A DNA stretch of 64,000 bases, taken from NCBI GenBank assembly GCA_943789105.1, contig CALSSW010000005.1:223501-287500 (forward strand), given 5' to 3'. Every line of letters starts with the position of its first letter. Within the stretch, counting starts at the first letter, position 1. Made by a program: the position numbers and the translations under genes. The stretch is from an uncultured Ulvibacter sp. (GTDB lineage: Bacteria; Bacteroidota; Bacteroidia; Flavobacteriales; Flavobacteriaceae). The notes beneath the pieces are model-generated. The model did not search any database. It saw only the letters and a list, made by a program, of their open reading frames with translations, and was not told the DNA's origin. Below, piece after piece: positions 17,509 to 27,535 of this stretch.

Positions 17509-20500
17509 TTACTCTTTTAATAATTGTTTGGTAATTTGCCCGTACGTACTTTTAATAAATAACAGGTAATTCCCGCTTTGCAATGCGCTAATATCAACAG
17601 TACTTTCTTGAGTTGCAGCTTGCAAATCTTTGGTGATGATAAGCCTTCCAGTCATGTCATAAATAGAAACACTCCTAAGATTTATATTTTGAGGGTTACT
17701 AAGAGTTATAACATCATTGGCAGGGTTTGGATACACTGTAATTGTGCGTAAAGCACTTGTGTTTTGGGTCCCTAAATTATCAATAACCGTAAGTGTAAAT
17801 TCACACTCTGCAGTGAAACCACTTATATCCTGGGTAGATAACGTGATAATATGCACTCCCTGGGGCATTAAAGCTCCTGCAGCAGGGTTTTGATTAAACA
17901 CCGTTATTAAATCCAAACAGTTATCTGTAACTACTGCTTGCCCAGTTGCAAAGTAATCTGGTAATGGATATGGACCATCACTTGTTACTGTTTGATCTTC
18001 TGGACATGTAATCTCTGGGGCAATACCATCTATTACATTTACATACGCGATACAGCTATCTGTATCACCAGCAGCATTTGAAACAGTAAACTCTACTTCT
18101 ACAAGGGTTCCAATATCTGTACATGAAAAGGTATCTATATCTAAGCTAAAAGCGTCAACACATCGAGCTCCTAGTGAACCTGCATCAATCGCGCTTGCTA
18201 AAATAGTTGCTGTTCCATCTTCACCAATAGTGACAGTTATGTTTTGACAAACCGCAATAGGGGTGTTGAGCCCTTCTATAACAGTTACCACCGCCTCACA
18301 GTTAGATTGGTTACCATTTTGGTCTGTCACTGTTAAAGTAACTGTATTTGGGCCCAAATTAGAACAATCAAAGGTGTTTATGTCTATTGAGGTGGTACTT
18401 AATGTACAGTTATCGATACTTCCGCCATCTATATCTGCAGGAGTTATGGTTGCTGTATAATCCAAATCAAGAGAAATAGTAATATCTTGGCAAATAGCAG
18501 TAGGTGCAGCAGAGTCTAGTACAGTAACTGTTGCAAAACATTCTGAGGCCAAACCGTTACTGTCAAAAACAAGTAAGTTAACTATGTTTGACCCAATGTT
18601 TGAACAATCAAAAGTGGTAGGAGTTAACTCATAGGTAACCTCACCACAATTGTCTGAGGATCCGTTATTTATATCTGCACTAGAAATGGTTGCAGTCCCG
18701 TCTATGCCAAGTTCTACGGTAATGTTTTGGCAAATTGCTGTGGGCGCTAAGGTGTCTTCTACAAGCACCTCTGCTGCACAAGAACTTGTATTTCCGCTAC
18801 TATCTGTAACCGTAAGTGTTACTATATTCAGACCAACATTAGAACAATCAAAACTTGTAGTGTCTATGCTTGCTGTTTCTACTGCGCAGTTATCTGTACT
18901 ACCTCCATCAATCATAGCCGCAGTTATATTTGCAACACCCGAGGAGCCTAGAGCCACTGTAATATTTTGGCATATTACCTCAGGGGCAATCATATCCTCA
19001 ACGGTAACTATCGCGATACAGCTAGTGATGTTTCCTGAGGAGTCAACAACACTTAATGTTACATTATTTGGTCCTATGTTATCACATGTAAAAGTATCTA
19101 TGTCTATGGTGGTGTCTGCTGTATCACAAAGCACTACAGTACCGCCATTTACATCAGAGGGAGTAATACTTGCCATACCCATAGCGTCTAATACAATGGT
19201 AATGTCTTGACAGATGGCCTGTGCTGCATTATTATTTACAACGGTTACCACAAAAGAACATTCACTCAAGTTTCCGCACTCATCTTGTATTTCAAAAGAA
19301 TTTACGGTATCTCCAATAGGGAACACACTTCCAGAGACCAGGCCACTTGTTTGTGTTATAGTAACACTACCACATGAATCTGTACCTCCAACAAAATAGT
19401 CTACCACTGCGCTACACTGATTGAGATCTGTATCTACTGTAATATCTGCAGGACAATCCGCAACAGGTGGTGTTTCATCTACTACAGTTATAATTTGGAT
19501 ACATGTAGCTATGGGGTTTGCGCAGGCATCTTGGGCTGTCCAAGTTCTTGTTATTGTCTCAATGGTTCCACAAGTTGTATCATAACTATCACTGAATGTA
19601 AGTGTTGGTGGTGTGCTACAATTTGAAATTGCTGTTGCTATACCTGTAATTTCAGGAGAAGCTGTTCCAACGAGTTCACAAGAAATTATTAAATCTTCTG
19701 GACATGTAATTACTATGCCTCCTGTAGTGTTTTCAATAACATTAGCAATAGCGGTACAAGTTGTAATAAGTCCTGTATCACTTGTTACTTCCAATGCTAC
19801 ATTGGTAAGTCCAACATCTGCAATAGTAAACGATACCGTTGCATTTAGCGGTGTTCCTGCCAAAGTACTGTACCCTCCACAGGCAAGTGTTACACTTTCT
19901 ATGAAATCTTGTGCATTAACAGTTGCATTTTGTGTAATATCTAAAAATACATCTAGAGGTTGAGATTCAAGTTCATAGGTATATTCTAGCCCCCAAGAGT
20001 TTACAACTCCTGGATCTGCATTAAAAGTATCTTCTACAGATAATGTCCAATCACCTTGTGTGAATTCCCCATTAAAAACACCCAGAGGGTTGCTAGGGGC
20101 GTAATCTTCTTCTGGAAATGCATTTCCACCTGTGTTACATGCTAATGCATTAATAGATGCATCATCAAACAGCGTCACTAGGTTGTCCCCAGAGCAGCCA
20201 TCTAAACCTCCGTTAAATACAATCGAAGATGCTGTTCCTCCCGGTGAGGTGAGTGTTATAATCATGTCCTCAACATAAGTGTGTGAGATGTCTAGGCGCA
20301 AGTTTAAATCTGTAATAGCTACATTTTGAGCAATAGTTATAGATGTACTAACAGTGTTTAAATCTTCAATAATTAATCCTGGGCTATCCTGAGAAATACC
20401 ATTTAAAATTAATAATCCAGCACCTTTACAAATAATCTCTGGCGCTAAATCTGTCACTAAAATAGTATCTGAGAGGGTTCCTGGTAGGCCAGTGCAAAAA

Positions 20501-22566
20501 TCATTAATTGCATATCCTATAGTAACAGTGCCGCTTCCCGCTATTGAAGGATCAAAGGTGTAGGTGGTGCCGTTACCATCATCTGTTACTCCCAGACCGC
20601 TGTATACACCGCCTGTTGGTGCGCCTCCACCAAGGCCTGTTTGCACACCATCTGCAAGACAAACTTCTTCAATAGTTTCAAAAGAAGAAAACGTAGGAGG
20701 GAGGTCAAAAGCCTCTGTTCCGTCAGATCTACTGTTTGAGCTTCCTTGATCTGCACTAAACCCAAGTCCTCTCGCTGCGAAAGCTTCCCAAATTTCACAC
20801 AGGTGTGCTCCGCCATAAATGGCTTGATCTGCAGCAATAATTGCATCACGACCATCTACAAGTCCCGGAGAGCAGGGCTGAAGTTTCATTGCTTCAGTGA
20901 CAAGCACTAGCGCGGTATTATTTCCTCCACTGCCGTTGTAAGTGTCTGGGTCAAAACCTTCAGTGTCAATTAGTTTCCAAGTCATATCCCAAAGCATAGC
21001 TGCCCATACAGATCCTACTCCATGTGGTATAGACTCTGTTGTTATATCATTGTAGGTGTGAGGGTTTACTCCAAAATCTGTACTGTAATCATAGGTTCTA
21101 ATACTTGCTCCATTGGGTCCAGAACCAGTAAGCCACGTTCCTATAGGTCTTGCGTCTGTACCTGCATCTGTAGCCTCTATGGTCATCATAAGGGCATAGT
21201 AATCACTCCAGCCTTCACCCATTTGTTCTTGATTACCTAAACAACCAGCTGCGCCAGCTCCACCTGTTAACCTGTTTGAAATCCCGTGTCCATACTCATG
21301 GATAATCACTCCATTATCTAAATCTCCATCTCTAGAACCGCACACATACATTTGCATGGTTGGGTTTCCTCCATCTGGTGGAGTTCCAAAGTTTGCATTA
21401 CAAGTTCCAGAGCCGTCCTGCGCTTCTGCATTTACGTAATCACTTCCTGCTCCGCCATTTCCATAATTGTTTTCTTGAAAATTTCCAGAAGCCTCGTCAA
21501 AACCGTATTGGTATACTACATCATGGATAATATTATTCCAGTAAAATAGATTGGTAATCACTGCATCTTCGCTTTGATTAGCGTTAGAGTATGTTTCGTT
21601 AATAGGAAAATTAAATGTCAAACCAGCGCCACCATCTGGGCTATACCCAGGATTGTCTCCATCTTCATAGGCGTGTGTATTGTTTCCTCTTGTGATGGTA
21701 AACTCTGCTCCACTGGCTCCATTAGTGTCATGCCATCCAAAGGGTGATGCTATTGTATTATCTGGATCTGTAACCACAGATCTGCCACCATAATTGGGAG
21801 ATTCTACTGGCATTGGGTATACATTATAACTACCTACCATCGCAGATGTCTCAGCTAGGTTGTGAGGTATAGGCTCGGTTATATTATTTTCTAATTTTTC
21901 GTTATTTGAGTGATTGTGCGTATTATGATCTCCCAAAATATTACACGATACCGTCCAGTTTTCTTTGTGAAGTATCTCTCCGGTAACTGCATCTACCTGA
22001 AAATTCCACCAATCTGCCCCTGTTGTTTCTTTAATGGAAATTTCCCAGGTTATTCTAGTTCCAGTTTTCTTTGAGTAGTAGTACAGTAATTTTGCAGGAA
22101 TGTCATTTTCTGAAATAGCACCCTTATTAAAGAGTGTTTTTTTGCTCGGGCCACCCTCATAAGCTATTTCTTCAAGACCATTTATAAAATACCCCATAGT
22201 ATTTGCTACAGCAGATATCGCCTCAGAGGCAGTAAGGCTGGCGCTCATGGAGGTTATAGTATTAGAAAGTTTGTTTTTTAAATTGTTGTGTGTTACAATT
22301 GCTTTACCAGAGGCATCGGTATGAATACTAGACTCTGTACCATACACTCCAATACCATTAATAGCTTGTCTTAGGTAAGTATGTTTTACACCACTAACAC
22401 TACTAGTGTGTTGGTGGGTAATGGTGATGGCATTGCTTTTTTGTTGCAACAGTTTCTCTATTGATATACTAGCTGTTGCTTGTTGTTTTTTATCGTCATT
22501 TTTTTGTGCACTAAGCTGCAAGCAAAAAAATACTATTAAAATTTGAGGAATTATTTTTGTTTTCAT
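17509..22566 (-). CDS. Secreted M36 fungalysin-type metallopeptidase with P-domain, repeat tail and T9SS sorting domain
   Basis: 1685 residues. A signal peptide (1-21, ending QLSAQ) and an FTP-like propeptide region (about 30-200) precede the M36 catalytic domain (about 260-620) with HEYGH at 423-427 and the third zinc ligand Glu451 in EGWSDYYA. A P-domain (about 727-868) follows. HYR-like modules lead into five near-regular repeats of 80 residues (about 1040-1520), each with a C-Q-x-I-T motif, a GG(S/T) turn and a final TSC/SNC cysteine. The C-terminal 85 residues (ITVYPNPANDVITL to ITKQLLKE) are a T9SS type A sorting domain. It is exported by type IX secretion and attached or released at the surface to digest protein. 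Confidence 0.95.
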   Translation of the reverse strand: MKTKIIPQILIVFFCLQLSAQKNDDKKQQATASISIEKLLQQKSNAITITHQHTSSVSGVKHTYLRQAINGIGVYGTESSIHTDASGKAIVTHNNLKNKLSNTITSMSASLTASEAISAVANTMGYFINGLEEIAYEGGPSKKTLFNKGAISENDIPAKLLYYYSKKTGTRITWEISIKETTGADWWNFQVDAVTGEILHKENWTVSCNILGDHNTHNHSNNEKLENNITEPIPHNLAETSAMVGSYNVYPMPVESPNYGGRSVVTDPDNTIASPFGWHDTNGASGAEFTITRGNNTHAYEDGDNPGYSPDGGAGLTFNFPINETYSNANQSEDAVITNLFYWNNIIHDVVYQYGFDEASGNFQENNYGNGGAGSDYVNAEAQDGSGTCNANFGTPPDGGNPTMQMYVCGSRDGDLDNGVIIHEYGHGISNRLTGGAGAAGCLGNQEQMGEGWSDYYALMMTIEATDAGTDARPIGTWLTGSGPNGASIRTYDYSTDFGVNPHTYNDITTESIPHGVGSVWAAMLWDMTWKLIDTEGFDPDTYNGSGGNNTALVLVTEAMKLQPCSPGLVDGRDAIIAADQAIYGGAHLCEIWEAFAARGLGFSADQGSSNSRSDGTEAFDLPPTFSSFETIEEVCLADGVQTGLGGGAPTGGVYSGLGVTDDGNGTTYTFDPSIAGSGTVTIGYAINDFCTGLPGTLSDTILVTDLAPEIICKGAGLLILNGISQDSPGLIIEDLNTVSTSITIAQNVAITDLNLRLDISHTYVEDMIITLTSPGGTASSIVFNGGLDGCSGDNLVTLFDDASINALACNTGGNAFPEEDYAPSNPLGVFNGEFTQGDWTLSVEDTFNADPGVVNSWGLEYTYELESQPLDVFLDITQNATVNAQDFIESVTLACGGYSTLAGTPLNATVSFTIADVGLTNVALEVTSDTGLITTCTAIANVIENTTGGIVITCPEDLIISCELVGTASPEITGIATAISNCSTPPTLTFSDSYDTTCGTIETITRTWTAQDACANPIATCIQIITVVDETPPVADCPADITVDTDLNQCSAVVDYFVGGTDSCGSVTITQTSGLVSGSVFPIGDTVNSFEIQDECGNLSECSFVVTVVNNNAAQAICQDITIVLDAMGMASITPSDVNGGTVVLCDTADTTIDIDTFTCDNIGPNNVTLSVVDSSGNITSCIAIVTVEDMIAPEVICQNITVALGSSGVANITAAMIDGGSTDNCAVETASIDTTSFDCSNVGLNIVTLTVTDSSGNTSSCAAEVLVEDTLAPTAICQNITVELGIDGTATISSADINNGSSDNCGEVTYELTPTTFDCSNIGSNIVNLLVFDSNGLASECFATVTVLDSAAPTAICQDITISLDLDYTATITPADIDGGSIDNCTLSTTSIDINTFDCSNLGPNTVTLTVTDQNGNQSNCEAVVTVIEGLNTPIAVCQNITVTIGEDGTATILASAIDAGSLGARCVDAFSLDIDTFSCTDIGTLVEVEFTVSNAAGDTDSCIAYVNVIDGIAPEITCPEDQTVTSDGPYPLPDYFATGQAVVTDNCLDLITVFNQNPAAGALMPQGVHIITLSTQDISGFTAECEFTLTVIDNLGTQNTSALRTITVYPNPANDVITLSNPQNINLRSVSIYDMTGRLIITKDLQAATQESTVDISALQSGNYLLFIKSTYGQITKQLLKE
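18001..19440 (-). repeat. In-gene tandem repeats with an exact 240-bp period
   Basis: On the plus strand the element written variously aatgttttggcaa / aatatcttggcaa / aatgtcttgacag recurs at 18241, 18481, 18721, 18961 and 19201, that is every 240 bases (80 codons) without drift. A less similar HYR module extends the phase to 18001. Nucleotide identity between copies is moderate, so the copies are old but under length constraint. They encode the beta-sandwich stalk of the M36 peptidase. Confidence 0.85.
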
Positions 22567-22724
22567 AATTTGACAGGGTTATCAATTTAATTTGCAGCTA
22601 AAATAACTAGAATTGAGCACTATAACAATTTCTTGGGACCGAATTAACACTAGATTTCCTGAAAAAATATCACAATTTTCTCAGTATTATAACAAATGCA
22701 TTTTCCAAATTTTCTAAATAACTA

Positions 22725-22753
22725 AAAACCCCGAAGCGGGGCTTTGGGGTTTT
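22725..22753 (-). terminator. Rho-independent terminator after the M12B-type peptidase gene
   Basis: AAAACCCC...GGGGTTTT stem with an inner AAGC/GCTT stem. It lies 25 bases after the stop of the minus-strand peptidase fragment and before the M36 promoter region. Confidence 0.8.
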
Positions 22754-22777
22754 ATTAATAGAGTTATTGCCAAAAAG

Positions 22778-23494
22778 CTATTGTACAATTATTTTTTTAG
22801 TGAACACTTGGTTCCCTGATTTTAATTGTATGATATACAAGCCACTTGCTAGACCTCCTGTAGATAACGTCTGGGTTGCTGTTGCAGTGTTTAACGCTTT
22901 TTCACGCACTGTTGCACCAAGTATGTTGTAAAGAGTAGCATTTAGCTTTCCTAACTCTGGAGTGATACCCGCTATAGTAACAAAACTATCTGTATTTGCT
23001 TTGTATACATTTAGCGTGTTTATACCAAGGGAGTCTCCACTAGAGAGTACGCTATTGTCTTTAAAGACAATAAAGAATCTATCTGCTCCGCTAAGATTAC
23101 TTTGTGCTGTTAGCGCAAAGTCTCCATCTTTTAGTGAAGTAAGGGTGCCGTTTAAGGTATCTTCTAGATATACAGAGATATCTTGAGGAAGTTCCATATC
23201 TGAAATACTAATAGTAAAGGCCTGTCCTGCATTTTGCCGTATCTCTAGAGGCACTCTAGTATTTTGCAAATCATCAATATCCATAGCATTTATAGCAAAT
23301 GCTGTTTCTTGGCTTCCTTGGGCCAGTCTTGAACTTAGTTTTGTTGACTGGTTATATGCTGCTGCATCGTATCCAGGATCAAGACCTAGAGTAAGACCAT
23401 TTCTAAAGTAGAAATTGGTTGCTGCTCTTTCTATCTCACCATTGTAAAGCTTTAATCCTACATTGTAAGTAAGTAGCTGTGGTCCTTGAATCAA
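22778..23494 (-). CDS. C-terminal fragment of the frameshifted M12B-type peptidase, with T9SS sorting domain
   Basis: This frame continues the neighbouring reprolysin-like peptidase and is not an independent gene. It reads IQGPQLLTYNVGLKLYNGE at the start and ends YNILGATVREKAL to QVFTKKIIVQ, a T9SS type A sorting domain. There is no signal peptide and its apparent start is a TTG inside continuous homologous sequence. About 40 residues of linking sequence (APGQGFWIAAAG to RTTTGTGDF) lie in a third frame between this fragment and the upstream one, so two single-base shifts separate them. If the shifts are real, the secreted enzyme lacks its sorting signal. Confidence 0.8.
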   Translation of the reverse strand: MIQGPQLLTYNVGLKLYNGEIERAATNFYFRNGLTLGLDPGYDAAAYNQSTKLSSRLAQGSQETAFAINAMDIDDLQNTRVPLEIRQNAGQAFTISISDMELPQDISVYLEDTLNGTLTSLKDGDFALTAQSNLSGADRFFIVFKDNSVLSSGDSLGINTLNVYKANTDSFVTIAGITPELGKLNATLYNILGATVREKALNTATATQTLSTGGLASGLYIIQLKSGNQVFTKKIIVQ

Positions 23495-26400
23495 AATCTC
23501 CAGTTCCTGTAGTAGTACGCATAGCAGCTGTAAAATCTAGAGCGGCATCTGATGTACCTGCTGCTGCTATCCAAAATCCTTGACCAGGAGCTATTGAAAA
23601 GGCGCCTGATAAGATTATTGTAAATCGTATAATCAGACCCATTCCAACCATATACAGCCAAACGTTCACTATCAATAACAGTGCTGTTTGCATACAAAAA
23701 GTTGGTAGGATTTTCCGTGCCATCATATCCTACAATGTATGAAGGGAAAGGGTTTGATACCAAGTTCCATCTTCTACCAACATTGTTTAAACCATCGTTA
23801 TTGATAATATTGATGCTTTGAGATGTAGTTTCCATAGCACCAGTAAAGGCTACTGTGGTTCCAGGTACGCCACCTGATGGAGGTGGAGGTAGATCCTCTG
23901 GTGACATTGCCATTGCATACCCTTGCCCAGGTGTAAAACTTCCTGTTTGTGAGGCTGTTGCGTATCTAGTATACTGTCCAGTTGCATTATCATACTGGGC
24001 AAATGCATAATCATCACCAAGTACTTGTATGTTGGCTCCATTTGCCGTTATAAAATCTGCAATGGTCATCCCGGTAGGGGCTCCTACAAAATCCCAACCG
24101 CCACCAAGGGTGTCGTCATACACATTTACAAATCTGTTGTAAATGATATCACCGCTAGCGGTTCCTTCCACAATTAAAGATGAGAAATCATCTGCGGTAG
24201 AGTTTAGAGTAACGCTACCTGTGTTGGTAAAGTCTCCAGAAACTGTTAAAGAAGATGTCTCGTCTATGGTTAGGGTGTTGCCTGTGGCTACTGTTACCGA
24301 TTGAACTAAAGCATCTGTACTACTGGATATAATGGGCTCATTAGTGAATGTGCCATTTATAACCACAGCGTCAAGAGTGGTAGGTACAGCTCCTGTACTC
24401 CAGTTTAAGGTATTAATCCAAGAAGTATTAACTGCTCCTGTCCAAGAAATAGAATTAGGACTGATTATATTTAGGGTATAATCTTCTACTTCCCCATCAA
24501 AATTTTGAAGGCATGAAGTAGGATATGCATTGTACTGAGTAGATACTCTCATTACTGTTTGCCCTAATGAAGCATCTGATGGAATTAAAATTGATAAAGG
24601 ACTAAGTGAGGTTTCGCCATCTAACTCATTAGATGCGGTGCCAAGAATATATTCTTCACCTGCATCATCAAAATCACAGTTTTGATTCCAATCGATCCAA
24701 ACCATAGTACCAATTGTATATGGGCCATCTGTGTTTACTTGTACTGAGATGTCATAGCTTGCATCTCTTTCAATAGTGGTACTTATGTTTGTGTAATCAC
24801 TATATCCTGAGGGTTTACCAGAGGCATTATCAATCGTGTTAAAAACCACTCTTGTGGTACTGGTCTGGAACTCAGTAGTTCCTTGAGAAGCACATCTAGA
24901 ACATGTTTGGGTAGTAAAGGAGCTTACTGATGAAAAATCTCCCTCCCCACAACTATTTTTAGCCTTAACTCTCCAATAATAGATTGTTGATTGGTTTAAA
25001 GAAGTTGCCGTATATGAATTGGTTGTTATATTCTCGTTTACTATAATTGAATTAAATTCTAAATCTGTAGCGATTTCAATATCATAAGAACTTGCGTTAG
25101 AGATAGCATCCCAAGAAAAAGTGGGAGATAAAGAAACATCTGTAACATTGTTAGCTGGTGATGTTAAATTTAAAGGCTCAAAAGTTGCGTTTAAAATGTT
25201 TAATGTCGCATTTATATTTCTTGTAATTGAACTAGAAAAGGCAGTGATGTCTATTAAATATGAGTCTGGAACCACTGAATTTAAATTACCAACAGTCATT
25301 GTCACGGTCCCGTCAGAATTGATAGTTGTTGGACTAAAACTTACAGACGAGCCTAAGGGTTCACCAGAGGTTGAAAAGCTTACAGTTTCTGAAAAATTAT
25401 TTAAAAAATCTACCGAAATATTATAAGTAACTGAATTAATACTATTTGAACACAATTCTACAACTCCTGTTGTATTGGTTACAATAAATGTTGGGTCAGA
25501 GGCGCTAATTGTAAAATTGCTAGTGTTAACGTTATAAAAAATATTATCTGCCGCCTCTACTAATATTCTTGCTTGAGTGGTAATATTATTTGGAACTACA
25601 ATGGTATGTGTTCCATCATTAGCTGCGCCTGAAGCGAGCGTTATTGGAAAACTAACACCACCATCTGTTGATAACAAAATGTTTATACTTTGACTATTCA
25701 CCGGTGCTTGATTTGTAGCACCAACTACCCAGTTAATTGTCTGTGAAGAGCCAACTGGCCAATCAACATTTGTTGAAGGACCATTTATTGTAAATGGTGT
25801 TATATCTTGCGTTGTTACTTTTATATCATCTCTTGCACTATTTCCACCTCCAGCAACATTATCTCTTACAACTAATGAGAAATTCATCTCCCTTGCAACC
25901 GATGGTACTACCTCCCATGTGCTAGAGATACTTCCCGCTACTACTGTTGGTAATGTAGGCATATATCTATTAGGAGAGCTTATTGATGGATTAGACCTAA
26001 AAGCCGGCCCAGAAGTACTTGTTGAAACGGGAGGCATTGTTACTACTTGATTATCTATTTGCTCCCAGTTATAGCTTAACACGTCATTTTGATTTACATC
26101 TGAAGCGTTTCCTCTTAGTACAAAAGGAGTTGATTTTGGGATTGAATAATCTTGACCTTCGCTAATAATTGGAGCACTATTACCTGTTGCTGTTGTTTGT
26201 GCACAATTTGCTGTGGATTGAATCTTATTCCACATTTCAGTGATGCTTACAGAATGAAAGTGATCATCACTGTTATTTTGTACATTAGGGGCACAAATAC
26301 CAGCGTAGCCCATAATCGTAGATGCGCTACCTGGCTCTACTGCAGTTGAATTATTTCTATTACAACCATTATTTTGTGTATGATTTGCCCCAAACTGATG

Positions 26401-27438
26401 CCCCATTTCATGAGATACATAGTCTATATCATATGGATCTCCTGTAGGAGTGCCAATGCCCGTAACACCTCTTGCTTTAGACCCATTAATACATACAACA
26501 CCCAGTCCTGCAAGACCAGAGCCTCCAATGCTAAAAATATGGCCTATATCATAATTTGCACTTCCAATAGTATTGTCACAAATTGTTTGCACTTGATTAA
26601 TCATTGTTCCAGCACTACCGTCCGTAATTCCATCTGTGGCGGCATCTAGAAAAATAATCTGATCATTGTTGCCAACAATTTCCATTCTCACACCTAAATC
26701 ACGCTCAAAAACACCATTTATTCTTGTCATAGAGGTATTCATAGCAGATAAGACTGCAGCTTTTTTTGTGTTATCTGACGCATTATTTGCAACTCCTTGG
26801 TCATTGAGATGAAATTCTGCGTACTCTCCCGAGCACACCAGAGCTAGTCGAAATGTTCTTAAAAGCCCATCATTTGCATTTTTTTGAGTGTTTTCAATCA
26901 CTTTATTACTCTTGAGTTGTGTATTAACTCCACATCTAAATTCTTGATCTCTTTGAGGTAGGCTTGACCTGCTGTAGGCAATGTAGTAATTGTTGTTTTT
27001 TGTATATGGGTCTATATAAAAAGAAGGTTTATCCCCATAAAATATAACCCCATGAAATCCGTCTGTTCCAAAACTAATTCTTGCAACTGCAGATGGATTA
27101 TCAACTCCTTTGGCAACATAAGACGCAATCATAGGAAATTTTTGAGTAAGTTCTTCTGATAGTGAGGAGGCCTTTTTTAATGAAAAACTCTGCACGCCAT
27201 CTGGTGTTGGTAGTTCAATTAGAATCAATTCATTTGCTTTTGCAATGGAGAGTTCTTTTTTGAGTTTTTGGGTAGCTAACTTATAAACTTTAAAATTAGT
27301 AGGGACTGTTTTTCTGAGTTTAAGGGATGTATTTGAAAAGTTAGTTTTTTCAACATCTATTAATTTCCAATTTGATGATTGAGAAAAACTAAAAAAAGTT
27401 AGGGTACAAAAAAGTATTGTGAGAATATATTTTTTCAT
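23491..27438 (-). CDS. Secreted reprolysin-like (M12B-type) metallopeptidase, frameshifted near its 3' end
   Basis: Signal peptide (MKKYILTILFCTLTFFSFSQ), propeptide-like region, then the catalytic domain with HEMGHQFGANH (His343, His347, His353), the metzincin zinc motif. Further on are an Ig-like/PKD-like stretch, an FN3-type domain (about 715-800) and a GEVED domain with DWNQNCDFDDAGEEY and FDGEVEDYTL. The frame is coherent up to NGSDYTIYNN; the last 30 or so residues (RRLFNSSWSRILDSSSRY) are out-of-frame noise. The proper continuation is one base shifted, near 23611-23620, and shifts again near 23490-23500 into the T9SS-tail frame. Probably one gene spanning 22778-27438, either a pseudogene or an assembly indel problem. 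Confidence 0.85.
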   Translation of the reverse strand: MKKYILTILFCTLTFFSFSQSSNWKLIDVEKTNFSNTSLKLRKTVPTNFKVYKLATQKLKKELSIAKANELILIELPTPDGVQSFSLKKASSLSEELTQKFPMIASYVAKGVDNPSAVARISFGTDGFHGVIFYGDKPSFYIDPYTKNNNYYIAYSRSSLPQRDQEFRCGVNTQLKSNKVIENTQKNANDGLLRTFRLALVCSGEYAEFHLNDQGVANNASDNTKKAAVLSAMNTSMTRINGVFERDLGVRMEIVGNNDQIIFLDAATDGITDGSAGTMINQVQTICDNTIGSANYDIGHIFSIGGSGLAGLGVVCINGSKARGVTGIGTPTGDPYDIDYVSHEMGHQFGANHTQNNGCNRNNSTAVEPGSASTIMGYAGICAPNVQNNSDDHFHSVSITEMWNKIQSTANCAQTTATGNSAPIISEGQDYSIPKSTPFVLRGNASDVNQNDVLSYNWEQIDNQVVTMPPVSTSTSGPAFRSNPSISSPNRYMPTLPTVVAGSISSTWEVVPSVAREMNFSLVVRDNVAGGGNSARDDIKVTTQDITPFTINGPSTNVDWPVGSSQTINWVVGATNQAPVNSQSINILLSTDGGVSFPITLASGAANDGTHTIVVPNNITTQARILVEAADNIFYNVNTSNFTISASDPTFIVTNTTGVVELCSNSINSVTYNISVDFLNNFSETVSFSTSGEPLGSSVSFSPTTINSDGTVTMTVGNLNSVVPDSYLIDITAFSSSITRNINATLNILNATFEPLNLTSPANNVTDVSLSPTFSWDAISNASSYDIEIATDLEFNSIIVNENITTNSYTATSLNQSTIYYWRVKAKNSCGEGDFSSVSSFTTQTCSRCASQGTTEFQTSTTRVVFNTIDNASGKPSGYSDYTNISTTIERDASYDISVQVNTDGPYTIGTMVWIDWNQNCDFDDAGEEYILGTASNELDGETSLSPLSILIPSDASLGQTVMRVSTQYNAYPTSCLQNFDGEVEDYTLNIISPNSISWTGAVNTSWINTLNWSTGAVPTTLDAVVINGTFTNEPIISSSTDALVQSVTVATGNTLTIDETSSLTVSGDFTNTGSVTLNSTADDFSSLIVEGTASGDIIYNRFVNVYDDTLGGGWDFVGAPTGMTIADFITANGANIQVLGDDYAFAQYDNATGQYTRYATASQTGSFTPGQGYAMAMSPEDLPPPPSGGVPGTTVAFTGAMETTSQSINIINNDGLNNVGRRWNLVSNPFPSYIVGYDGTENPTNFLYANSTVIDSERLAVYGWNGSDYTIYNNLIRRLFNSSWSRILDSSSRYIRCRSRFYSCYAYYYRNWRF

Positions 27439-27535
27439 TATTTATTGTATTGATTCATTGTAAATGTATACGATATATTTCTTGAAACATGTTAAATAAT
27501 TGCCTAAAAAAGAGCTAATTTTATTTTCAGCTCTT

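Noticed and set aside
18650..19210. Plus-strand open frame of 186 codons opposite the M36 gene
   Set aside because: It is opposite the repeat region of a well-supported protein; its regular Val/Ser pattern reflects the 240-bp repeats.
18001..19440. Possible CRISPR-like or minisatellite array because of regular spacing
   Set aside because: Period is 240 bases, units are coding and diverged, no short direct repeats with unique spacers.
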